64,000 bases of DNA, taken from contig JAHIQD010000020.1 of NCBI GenBank assembly GCA_018902795.1, positions 124,001 through 188,000 of the forward strand. The letters are read 5' to 3'. Each line of letters starts with the position of its first letter. Position 1 is the stretch's first letter. The position numbers were made by a program, and so were the translations under genes. Of this stretch, positions 1 to 7,186 are shown piece after piece. Origin of the DNA: Bacteroidota bacterium. GTDB taxonomy: Bacteria; Bacteroidota; Bacteroidia; Flavobacteriales; Weeksellaceae. Below the pieces are notes generated by a model. It did not search any database, was not told where the DNA came from, and worked only from the letters and a program-made list of their open reading frames with translations.

Positions 1-563
1 TCGAAAACTTCATCGAATGTTAATGAATTGAATTTCACTGCATCTTCATTAATTTCAGGATCCGAATCGTAGATTCCGTCCACTCTTGTTCCTTTTAAAA
101 TTACATCTGCACCGATTTCAATAGCTCTTAAAGTTGCAGCAGTATCGGTAGTAAAATAGGGATTTCCTGTTCCGGCACCGAAAATCACAACTCTACCTTT
201 TTCCAAATGTCTTGTCGCTTTTCTTTTAATGAAAGGTTCTGCCACTTTATCCATTTCAATTGCAGATTGCAGACGGGTAAAAATACCGGCATCTTCCAAC
301 GCGCCCTGTAAAGCCATACCGTTAATTACCGTTGCCAGCATTCCCATATAATCACCCTGAACTCTATCCATCCCTTTTGCAGCACCTGCCAAACCACGGA
401 AAATATTTCCGCCGCCAATCACAATCGCCACTTCACAGCCTTTATCTACTACTTTTTTTATTTCTGCAGCATAATCTTTCAGCCGGTCGTTATCAATTCC
501 GTACTGTCGGTTTCCCATTAAAGCTTCGCCGCTGAGTTTGAGAAGAATTCGTTTGTATTTCAT
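1..563 (-). CDS. pyrH: UMP kinase (partial, C-terminus beyond window)
   Basis: Phosphorylates UMP to UDP with ATP in cytoplasmic pyrimidine nucleotide synthesis. The reverse-strand reading starts MKYKRILLKLSGEAL and shows the amino-acid-kinase-fold signatures GGGNIFRG, then GAGTGNPYFTTDTAA further on, as in bacterial PyrH. About 187 of the usual 235 or so residues are present; the window edge cuts the C-terminal part. The ATG at 563 gives the canonical PyrH start. The gene is divergent from porQ across 135 bases. Identification is from family motifs and is secure. Confidence 0.95.
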   Translation of the reverse strand, partial: MKYKRILLKLSGEALMGNRQYGIDNDRLKDYAAEIKKVVDKGCEVAIVIGGGNIFRGLAGAAKGMDRVQGDYMGMLATVINGMALQGALEDAGIFTRLQSAIEMDKVAEPFIKRKATRHLEKGRVVIFGAGTGNPYFTTDTAATLRAIEIGADVILKGTRVDGIYDSDPEINEDAVKFNSLTFDEVF

Positions 564-652
564 TTTTTTTAATTATATTACTTTTTTGCTCTGCAAATAT
601 AAGGAAACGCAAATAATTCCGTTAATAGATTTATATTTACAGAGAAATATTT

Positions 653-681
653 TTGAAAAAAAATTAAAAAAATTATTTTTG
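653..681 (+). promoter_or_regulatory. Bacteroidota-type promoter of porQ
   Basis: TTG at 653-655, an 18-base spacer and TATTTTTG at 674-681 match the flavobacterial TTG-N17-23-TAnnTTTG consensus exactly. The porQ start codon follows 17 bases after the box. Confidence 0.7.
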
Positions 682-698
682 CAAACATAAATACAGAT

Positions 699-1697
699 TT
701 GAAAAAAATAACCGTTGTTTCAGCACTTTTATTTTCCGTAATTTTCTATGCTCAGGAAGGGACCAACGTATATCCTTTTCTTAACATTCCGGTTTCGGCT
801 CGGCAGGCTGCTTTAGGTGGTGATGCTATTTCTGTCCGCGATTATGATGTGAGTTTTGTAGGGGTGAATCCAGGTTTAATGAATATTGAACAGGACAAAA
901 TGATTACTCTCAATTATTCTTCCTATCTCGCAGGTTCACAATACGGTACAGTGAGTTTTGTAAAAGATTTAAATGAAGCGCACCTGATCTCCTTTAATGC
1001 AAGATACATGGATTACGGGAAAATGCCAAGGACCGATGAAAGCGCAAATATTGATGGCGAATTTGGTGCGATGGATGCTTCGCTCGGGCTTGGTTACGCC
1101 TATCAGTTTGAGGAAAACTGGACAATTGGCGGAAGTGCAAATTTCGTCACTTCAAAAATTGATAATTACACCTCAATGGCGGTGGTTGGAAATGCAGGTA
1201 TTACTTATTACAACAACCAAAGCAATGAAACCATCGCATTGGTTTTCAGAAATTTCGGATATCAGTTTAAATCCTTTAACGGTCTTAGAGAAAATGTTGC
1301 TTTCCGGGTAGATTTGGGATACACCAAAATTTTAGATGAATTTCCTTTAGCTTTTACCATTACCGCGCACGATTTACAGAAGCTGAATATTTCACAGGAT
1401 TATAACAATAACGGCCAGGAAATTGGCTGGACCAGAAAATTTGCAGACCATCTTTCCTTTGGAGCAGAGATCTTTCCGCAGCAGGCATTTAATGTCCGTT
1501 TCGGGTATAATGTAAAACGTGGGAATGAACTTGCAGTATTGGATCAAAGGAGTTTTGCAGGACTTTCTGCCGGTTTCGGAATTAAAATATCTTCCTTCCG
1601 GTTCGATTATGCCCATGTGAGATACCACAATTCGTCAAACATTAATATGCTGGGACTTACTTTAGATTTAATTGAAGTAGGCGGAAACAGACGGTAA
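699..1697 (+). CDS. porQ: Type IX secretion system protein PorQ
   Basis: Outer-membrane barrel protein of the type IX secretion system; the Porphyromonas PorQ family is required for exporting and attaching proteins with C-terminal sorting domains. The 332-residue product has a signal peptide (MKKITVVSALLFSVIFYAQ), the family's conserved N-terminus (FLNIP.SARQAALGG, about residues 27-41) and amphipathic barrel strands to the end. The only start that keeps the signal peptide is a TTG at 699; there is no in-frame ATG upstream and the next Met is near residue 61. The gene lies directly upstream of cmk, a pairing I recall from other Flavobacteriia. Its likely clients in this window are the two sorting-domain proteins at 30582 and 37753. 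Confidence 0.88.
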   Translation: MKKITVVSALLFSVIFYAQEGTNVYPFLNIPVSARQAALGGDAISVRDYDVSFVGVNPGLMNIEQDKMITLNYSSYLAGSQYGTVSFVKDLNEAHLISFNARYMDYGKMPRTDESANIDGEFGAMDASLGLGYAYQFEENWTIGGSANFVTSKIDNYTSMAVVGNAGITYYNNQSNETIALVFRNFGYQFKSFNGLRENVAFRVDLGYTKILDEFPLAFTITAHDLQKLNISQDYNNNGQEIGWTRKFADHLSFGAEIFPQQAFNVRFGYNVKRGNELAVLDQRSFAGLSAGFGIKISSFRFDYAHVRYHNSSNINMLGLTLDLIEVGGNRR

Positions 1698-1768
1698 ATT
1701 TCGTATTAAATTCAGTTTTCCCTTTTTAATCATTTCGCAAATTCAAAAAAAATGATGAAATTTGCGGT

Positions 1769-2443
1769 ATGAGAAAACCCGTAATCGCCATCGACGGCTA
1801 TTCATCCACCGGAAAAAGTTCAATCTCCAAAGTCATTGCCAAAAAACTCGGACTCATTCATATGGATACCGGGGCACTTTACAGAGGAGTGACGTATTTT
1901 GCCATCCTCAAATGTTTAAACGAAAACGGGGAAATTAATCTGCCACAACTTTTCAATAAATTAAATGAGATAAAACTTGAGTTTAAAGGAGTTGATGACG
2001 AACTAATCCTTTTCCTGAACGGGAATGATATTTCCAAAGAAATACGGGGAAATCAGGTTTCAGCACATGTAAGTTTAATTGCCTGTCAAAAGGAAGTAAG
2101 AGATTATCTGATGGAGACCCAGCGGTCTATCGCAGAAAAAGGAGGCGTAATTTTAGACGGACGGGACATTGGAACCGTAGTATTGCCTAATGCTGATTAT
2201 AAATTCTTTCTTACCGCGAGCATTGATGAACGCACGAAAAGACGTTTCCTGGAGCTCAAAAGTTTACGCATAGAAACTACCGAAGAAGAAGTAAAGCACA
2301 ATCTGATCACCCGAGACAAAATTGACAGTGAAAGAGAAGTGGCACCATTAAAAAAAGCTGACGATGCCATTTTAATTGACAATTCTTCTTTAACCAAAAA
2401 AGAAACAATAGACTATATGATTTCGCTTATCAGCGATATTTAA
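1769..2443 (+). CDS. cmk: (d)CMP kinase
   Basis: Transfers phosphate from ATP to CMP or dCMP in the cytoplasm. The 224-residue protein has the kinase P-loop near the N-terminus (IDGYSSTGKSSISK, residues 8-21), the MDTGALYRG substrate motif after it and the GRDIGTVV.P motif in the middle, all diagnostic of cytidylate kinase. Length is normal. It follows porQ by 71 bases on the same strand without an intervening terminator, so the two may share a transcript. A degenerate box (GAAATTTG, one mismatch to TAnnTTTG) just before the ATG could provide a second promoter. Confidence 0.96.
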   Translation: MRKPVIAIDGYSSTGKSSISKVIAKKLGLIHMDTGALYRGVTYFAILKCLNENGEINLPQLFNKLNEIKLEFKGVDDELILFLNGNDISKEIRGNQVSAHVSLIACQKEVRDYLMETQRSIAEKGGVILDGRDIGTVVLPNADYKFFLTASIDERTKRRFLELKSLRIETTEEEVKHNLITRDKIDSEREVAPLKKADDAILIDNSSLTKKETIDYMISLISDI

Positions 2444-2546
2444 CAAAATTTTAAGAGTGCCATTTTTTTCTTTGGTATATAAATTGTAACTTTATGAGAG
2501 TTGAAAAACACAATTACAATATTATTAACTATTAAAAATTATTACG

Positions 2547-2930
2547 ATGTCTAAAAAAGGAAATAATGCAGCAGGAGTATTAGCTGGTTTACTTGCAGGT
2601 GCTGCAGCAGGTGTAGTTTTAGGAATGCTTTATGCGCCAGAAGAAGGTAAGGAAACAAGAAGAAAAATCAAAACTAAAGCCAATGATCTGAAAGACCAGG
2701 CGGTTGATCAGTACGGGAAAGTTTCTGAGAAAGCAAGAGAGCAGTTCGAGGAAGTATCCGGTAAAGTGAAAGACCAGTACGGAAACATTTCATCTCAGGT
2801 AAAAGAAACCGCTGATAAAGTAGTTTCTTCCGTAAAAGAAGGCTATGACAAGTACAAAGATCAAGCTATTGCAACAACCACCGAAGTTGTAAAAGACGTA
2901 GAAAACGAATTGGGCGGATTGAAATCATAA
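2547..2930 (+). CDS. YtxH-domain membrane protein
   Basis: Small stress-type membrane protein of 127 residues. A glycine/alanine-rich transmembrane segment (about residues 8-28) is followed by YAPEEGKETRRK, the YtxH hallmark, and then a long charged amphipathic helix with repeating KV.DQYG elements (for example VDQYGKVS and VKDQYGNIS). Family members are often induced by stress, but their biochemical role is unknown. It is the first gene of a three-gene cluster with a holin-like protein and an unknown protein, an arrangement reminiscent of E. coli yqjD-yqjE-yqjK. A terminator at 2953 separates it from the next gene. Confidence 0.85.
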   Translation: MSKKGNNAAGVLAGLLAGAAAGVVLGMLYAPEEGKETRRKIKTKANDLKDQAVDQYGKVSEKAREQFEEVSGKVKDQYGNISSQVKETADKVVSSVKEGYDKYKDQAIATTTEVVKDVENELGGLKS

Positions 2931-2952
2931 TTTCCGTTTTATTCTTCCAAAT

Positions 2953-2985
2953 AAAAAGGAACTTTACATTTAAGTTCCTTTTTTT
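2953..2985 (+). terminator. Rho-independent terminator after ytxH-like gene
   Basis: GGAACTT (2958-2964) pairs with AAGTTCC (2972-2978) across a 7-base loop, preceded by A5 and followed by a run of seven T. It lies 22 bases after the stop codon. Confidence 0.8.
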
Positions 2986-3005
2986 GTAACTTTAAAAAAA
3001 ATATC

Positions 3006-3314
3006 ATGCTGGACCTTGTTAAAGAATATGCATCAAAAAGACTCGATCTTCTGAAAATGGAAGCGGCAGAAAAATCCTCTGTTACTGCAGGAACTTTAAC
3101 CTATATGGTGATCGCAGCGATTGCAGGATTATTCTTTATTGTTTTGCTCAATATCGGTCTCGGTTTTCTCATTGGTTCTTATCTGGGAAATTATGCATAC
3201 GGCTTACTCATCATGTCAGGATTTTATCTGTTGATTCTCCTTATTGTGTTATTCTCGAGAAATGCCATTAAAAATAAGATAGCGGATAAGATTATTAAAT
3301 CATTAAACGATTAA
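3006..3314 (+). CDS. Phage-holin-family (holin superfamily III-like) membrane protein
   Basis: The 102-residue protein has a charged N-terminal helix (LVKEYASKRLDLLKME) followed by two hydrophobic segments (about residues 32-60 and 66-88) and a basic tail. This is the layout of the Actinobacterial Holin-X/YqjE group, which are chromosomal membrane proteins and not lysis genes. No phage genes are nearby. The next gene starts 3 bases after its stop, so the two are almost certainly co-translated. Function is not established; a membrane-stress role is inferred from the neighbouring YtxH protein. Confidence 0.75.
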   Translation: MLDLVKEYASKRLDLLKMEAAEKSSVTAGTLTYMVIAAIAGLFFIVLLNIGLGFLIGSYLGNYAYGLLIMSGFYLLILLIVLFSRNAIKNKIADKIIKSLND

Positions 3315-3317
3315 ATT

Positions 3318-3815
3318 ATGGGATCGAAATACAGCAGTCTGGAAGAACTCCGCAGAAAAAAAGCACTTCTTAAAAAAGAAGTTTCCGAAATGGAGGATTT
3401 AATCACTTTTGACAACACGAAAGAAAGCTTAAGCGCGTTTACCAACGGTTTTACAGATAAATATCTGAAAGAAGAAATTCAGGCCGACGGCGAAAAAAAA
3501 GTATCACTGGATACCACCGAAATTGTAAAGGAGTTTTCCAGCAGTGTGAAAGATTCAGTACTGAACCGTCATTCTGTGTACGGCTTTGCCAAGAGCGATG
3601 CGGGAATGAGTTTGGTTGAAAATGCCTTAAAAATTGGGGCCGTTACTTTTGTCGGAAACTATGCCCGAAAAAGTCTCACCAATACAAGCTGGAAGAAAAG
3701 AATTATTGGATTGGCTTTAATTTATTTAGCGCCAATTGCTTTGAGATTTATCCGGAAAAAACTTGAAAACTACCAACGAAACCAAACAGCATCCAGTATG
3801 GAGCAACTGATATAA
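3318..3815 (+). CDS. Hypothetical membrane-anchored protein in ytxH/holin cluster
   Basis: I do not recognise this 165-residue protein. It starts with a charged coiled-coil-like stretch (LEELRRKKALLKKEVSEMEDL), continues with a mixed middle region, and ends with one hydrophobic segment (about residues 129-145, IIGLALIYLAPIALRFI) and a basic tail. It begins 3 bases after the holin-like gene and is followed by a strong terminator, so it is the last gene of that unit. Position and architecture (coiled coil plus C-terminal anchor) resemble YqjK-type partners, but sequence similarity cannot be judged here. Confidence 0.7.
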   Translation: MGSKYSSLEELRRKKALLKKEVSEMEDLITFDNTKESLSAFTNGFTDKYLKEEIQADGEKKVSLDTTEIVKEFSSSVKDSVLNRHSVYGFAKSDAGMSLVENALKIGAVTFVGNYARKSLTNTSWKKRIIGLALIYLAPIALRFIRKKLENYQRNQTASSMEQLI

Positions 3816-3819
3816 TTTT

Positions 3820-3846
3820 AAACCGCTTTTTAGCGGTTTATTTTTT
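3820..3846. terminator. Bidirectional terminator, overlaps the trmH-type gene stop
   Basis: AAACCGCT (3820-3827), loop TTTT, AGCGGTTT (3832-3839), then ATTTTTT. It serves the upstream + strand cluster, and its right arm contains the stop codon of the convergent methyltransferase gene. Confidence 0.8.
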
Positions 3847-4566
3847 GGAAAAAATCTGTCCGAGGATAATTCCTGCAGCCATAGAAACATTCAAACTTTC
3901 AGTGGAACGGGAATTTCCGAAACGCGGAATGGTAATTTTTTCTGTCAAAAGATTTTCAATTTCAGGACGGATGCCGTTTCCTTCGTTACCGAGAACTAAA
4001 TTAAATTTTTCGGGAAAAGCGAATTCATAAAAGTTCGTTCCATCCATATCAGTTCCAATAATGGCTGAATCTGAATTTGCCAGATAATTTTCAATATCCT
4101 GATATACTACATTCACCCGCAAAAACGAACCCATACTCGCCTGAATTACTTTCGGGTTATAGAAATCTACCGTGTCTTCGCTGCAGATGATCTGCTCAAT
4201 CCCGAACCAGTCGGCCACCCGGATGATTGTTCCCAGATTTCCGGGATCCTGAATTCCATCTAAAATAAGTTGTACAGCAACATGTTCCGAAACTTCAGAA
4301 TTTAGAAGTTCACAAACTGCCACAGAATCTTTGGGATGCTGTAAAAAACTTATTTTTTTTAGTTCATTTGGCGTAATTTCTGTTGCGTTTGAATCGTCAA
4401 TATCTAATTCACCGGGATTTACAGAGAATATTTCACTGATTTTGTAGTGTGAATAGGGTATTTCTTTAATCGTTTTATTGCCTTCAACCAAAAACAAATT
4501 GTATTTTTGTCTGAACTTCTTTTTGTCTAAAGACTGTAAAATTTTTATTTTATGAGCCGTAAGCAT
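3838..4566 (-). CDS. TrmH/SpoU-family RNA 2'-O-methyltransferase
   Basis: SAM-dependent ribose methylation of rRNA or tRNA. The 242-residue protein begins with the substrate-binding domain (LFLVEGNKTIKEI near residue 24) and ends with the knotted SPOUT fold. All three SpoU motifs are visible: QDPGNLGTIIR, LGNEGNGIRPE and ESLNVSMAAGI. The exact RNA target cannot be deduced. Its ATG (4564-4566) lies inside the first codons of the divergent tamL gene, so the two reading frames overlap by 15 bases at their 5' ends, an unusual head-to-head arrangement. Both starts look right by family comparison. Confidence 0.9.
   Translation of the reverse strand: MLTAHKIKILQSLDKKKFRQKYNLFLVEGNKTIKEIPYSHYKISEIFSVNPGELDIDDSNATEITPNELKKISFLQHPKDSVAVCELLNSEVSEHVAVQLILDGIQDPGNLGTIIRVADWFGIEQIICSEDTVDFYNPKVIQASMGSFLRVNVVYQDIENYLANSDSAIIGTDMDGTNFYEFAFPEKFNLVLGNEGNGIRPEIENLLTEKITIPRFGNSRSTESLNVSMAAGIILGQIFSKK
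4478..4509 (+). promoter_or_regulatory. Promoter of tamL inside the methyltransferase gene
   Basis: TTG at 4478-4480, a 21-base spacer and TATTTTTG at 4502-4509 fit the phylum consensus. It sits within codons of the divergent methyltransferase gene, 42 bases before the tamL ATG. Confidence 0.6.
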
Positions 4567-7119
4567 GTATCAAAATATTTCCAAAAGTATTACTTATTTT
4601 TCGCTTCTGCAATTACTGTAGTTTTTCTCTACGCCTGCAGTACGACAAAAAAAGTTCCTGATAATGAATTTCTTTTAACAAAGAATTCCTTCAAATATGA
4701 AGACGGAAAAATTCATGATGATGAAGTGCCCAATTATGTAAGCCAGAAACCCAATAAAAAACAGCTTTTTCTATTACCGATCGGGCTTTGGATGTATAAC
4801 GCAACCAATCCGAAATACGACTCTATTTTGAATGAATACATGACCTACCCTTCTGAAATGAGGGATCAGAAACTCCGCGATTCTCTTTTCATCAAATATA
4901 AACATCCGGAATATGTTGGTAAAAGTCTTTTTTACGAAAGATTTATGCACAATATTGGGCAGCCACCGGTAATCCTTGATCAGGCAAAAACTCAGATCAG
5001 TGCCAATTCCATCAGGAAATTTTTTGTGTACAAAGGCTATTGGGATGCTGATGTAAAATTCAGTCATGATTTAGACTCTGCAGCGAAAAAAGCTAAAGTC
5101 AATTATTTAATTACCCATAAAGATCCTACCTATATCAGCGATTATTATTACAATATTCCGGATCCCGCGATTAAAGGTATTTATGAAGAAGATTTGTCTA
5201 AAAGCCTTGTAAAAGGGAAAGAGATTCTTGATCAGAGCGTTCTGGAAAAGGAAGTAAAGAGAATTAACGATCTGATGAAAGGCCGAGGATATTATAAATT
5301 CAATAATTCGAGTGAAGAAATTTATTTTACGGCGGATACTTTGCAAAGCCGGAAACAGGTTCCGCTTACGATGGATATTCACCGCGATTCTGCCAATTCT
5401 CCTTACCGTTTAACCACGATTGGTGACATCAAAATCCACTTTCTTGAAAAGCTAGCGGACACCGTGGATACCGTAAAAGATTCACTTTTAGGAATTAATT
5501 TCTATAAACTCGACGATCAGTACAAAACAATGGCTTTGTGGAGACCCATTATCCTCAAAAAAGGTGACATCTATAACCAGCGTAACTTAGATCTTACAAA
5601 GCGGAACATCACATCGATGAATAATTTCAATATTCTGAAATACAGTGAAATACTGCGTAAAGAAAATGACAGTATTCTCGATGTGAGCTATTACCTTTCA
5701 CCACTCCCAAAATATGATCTTAAAATTGCAACTGATATTAACTATTCTCAAATTCTTAATTTCGGTGTTTCACCGTCTGTTGATTTAACGACGAGAAATG
5801 TATTTGGAGGCGCAGAAAACCTTACCACAAGTGTTGCAGGGATTTTCGGATCGGTGGTGAATACGAAAGATCCTTCCAAAAGAAGTTTGGCCTACGAAAT
5901 ATCTACGCAAGCCACACTAAATTTTCCGAGACTATTTTTACCATTTAAAACGTGGAAAGTAATTCCTAAGAGGTACTCTCCCACTTCATCAATTGTCCTG
6001 GGTGCGTCTAAGCAAAACAATATTGGTTTGGGCAGAATCGGTTTTAATGCAGGATTAAATTATTTTGCCAACGTTAATGATATAGTTTCGCACCGTCTTA
6101 CACTGTTTAACACTCAGTTGAGTTTTACCCGAAACAAAGACCGTTATTACGACTTTTTCCCGGCAGACCAGGCGGTTCGGGACAACATTTTCGCCGCTTA
6201 TTCTCCGGCTTTACAACAGGAATTTATCAACGGCCAGATCAGCTCTGATGATTTGTCATCCATGATTGTAAATGACACCGGTTATCAGAATTCCCTTTCC
6301 GGGGATGCGCTCTCTTTGTTCAATACATTCAGACAAACTTTAATTAATAAGGACCGGCAGACGCAGGATGTTTTAATTTCCTCAATGATTTATAATTTTA
6401 TTTATAACGAAATTGGAAAGAAAGACCGTCCTAATCCATTTTATCTGAATGCTAAATTCGAATTGGCTGGAAATGTTTTCAGCCTGTTCAATAACAGGGA
6501 GAGAGAAGCGGGAGTAGTTTCCGGAACCACGCAGAAAATTCTCAATATTCCATACTCGCAGTTTGCGAAATTCGATTTTGATGTAAGGAAGTATTTTACG
6601 TTTTTTAATAATAAGCATACACTGGCTGTAAGACAGTTTGTAGGGGTCGGCATCCCTTACGGAAATTCTTCTACCATGCCTTTTGTAAGGTCTTACTTTA
6701 ACGGCGGTTCCAATGACATAAGAGCCTGGAGAGTTTTCGGAGGTTTGGGACCTGCAGATTCGCAGCTCGACGAAAAAGTTCGTTCTTATATTATGGATAA
6801 TGTAAAACTCACTACTAATATTGAATACCGTCTGCCTTTTACAAATATGTTCGAAGGAGCAGCTTTTGTTGACGCAGGAAATATCTGGAGTTTAAAAGAC
6901 AATGGGTTCGGCGATGAATTTAAATTCAACAAATTCTTTTCTCAAATGGGCGTGGGAACCGGGCTAGGTGTGAGAATTAATATTGCTTATATTACTTTGA
7001 GATTAGACGCAGCATACAAAGTATATGATCCTAATAAACCTGTTGGAGACCGATGGGTAATCCAAAAATGGCAGCCTTTAAAACCTGTACTTAATTTTGC
7101 TTTCGGTTATCCTTTTTAA
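4552..7119 (+). CDS. tamL: TamL: BamA/TamA-family outer-membrane lipoprotein
   Basis: Outer-membrane assembly factor. The 855-residue protein starts with a signal sequence ending in a lipobox (VFLYAC, Cys29), then POTRA-like repeats over roughly residues 100-400 and a C-terminal 16-strand-type barrel (about 430-855). The barrel has the BamA-type conserved RSYFNGGSNDIRAWR stretch and ends in aromatic FAFGYPF. Bacteroidota TamL is the lipidated counterpart of proteobacterial TamA and works with TamB; no tamB is visible here. The start at 4552 is the only one that preserves the lipobox signal. A terminator follows at 7125. Confidence 0.9.
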   Translation: MSRKHVSKYFQKYYLFFASAITVVFLYACSTTKKVPDNEFLLTKNSFKYEDGKIHDDEVPNYVSQKPNKKQLFLLPIGLWMYNATNPKYDSILNEYMTYPSEMRDQKLRDSLFIKYKHPEYVGKSLFYERFMHNIGQPPVILDQAKTQISANSIRKFFVYKGYWDADVKFSHDLDSAAKKAKVNYLITHKDPTYISDYYYNIPDPAIKGIYEEDLSKSLVKGKEILDQSVLEKEVKRINDLMKGRGYYKFNNSSEEIYFTADTLQSRKQVPLTMDIHRDSANSPYRLTTIGDIKIHFLEKLADTVDTVKDSLLGINFYKLDDQYKTMALWRPIILKKGDIYNQRNLDLTKRNITSMNNFNILKYSEILRKENDSILDVSYYLSPLPKYDLKIATDINYSQILNFGVSPSVDLTTRNVFGGAENLTTSVAGIFGSVVNTKDPSKRSLAYEISTQATLNFPRLFLPFKTWKVIPKRYSPTSSIVLGASKQNNIGLGRIGFNAGLNYFANVNDIVSHRLTLFNTQLSFTRNKDRYYDFFPADQAVRDNIFAAYSPALQQEFINGQISSDDLSSMIVNDTGYQNSLSGDALSLFNTFRQTLINKDRQTQDVLISSMIYNFIYNEIGKKDRPNPFYLNAKFELAGNVFSLFNNREREAGVVSGTTQKILNIPYSQFAKFDFDVRKYFTFFNNKHTLAVRQFVGVGIPYGNSSTMPFVRSYFNGGSNDIRAWRVFGGLGPADSQLDEKVRSYIMDNVKLTTNIEYRLPFTNMFEGAAFVDAGNIWSLKDNGFGDEFKFNKFFSQMGVGTGLGVRINIAYITLRLDAAYKVYDPNKPVGDRWVIQKWQPLKPVLNFAFGYPF

Positions 7120-7124
7120 AATAC

Positions 7125-7155
7125 AGTCGCAGTTTATCCTGCGACTTTTTATTTT
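7125..7155 (+). terminator. Rho-independent terminator after tamL
   Basis: Perfect 8-bp stem AGTCGCAG (7125-7132) / CTGCGACT (7139-7146), 6-base loop, then TTTTATTTT. It lies between the tamL stop and the next start, which argues against a start at 7097 for the peptidase. Confidence 0.85.
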
Positions 7156-7158
7156 ACT

Positions 7159-7166
7159 TATATTTG
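7159..7166 (+). promoter_or_regulatory. -7 box (TATATTTG) of the M28 peptidase gene
   Basis: Exact TAnnTTTG match 20 bases before the chosen ATG (7187) and just after the tamL terminator. No good TTG -33 element is seen at the usual distance. Confidence 0.5.
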
Positions 7167-7186
7167 ATTACCAAAACTCAAAAAGA

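Noticed and set aside
3006..3314. Prophage remnant, from the holin-like protein
   Set aside because: No other phage genes are nearby; this holin superfamily is chromosomal and membrane-stress associated, and the gene is embedded in a cellular cluster.
7097..7186. Longer start for the propeller-M28-PDZ peptidase
   Set aside because: It would overlap the tamL end and translate through a perfect terminator hairpin. ATG 7187 gives a proper signal peptide.
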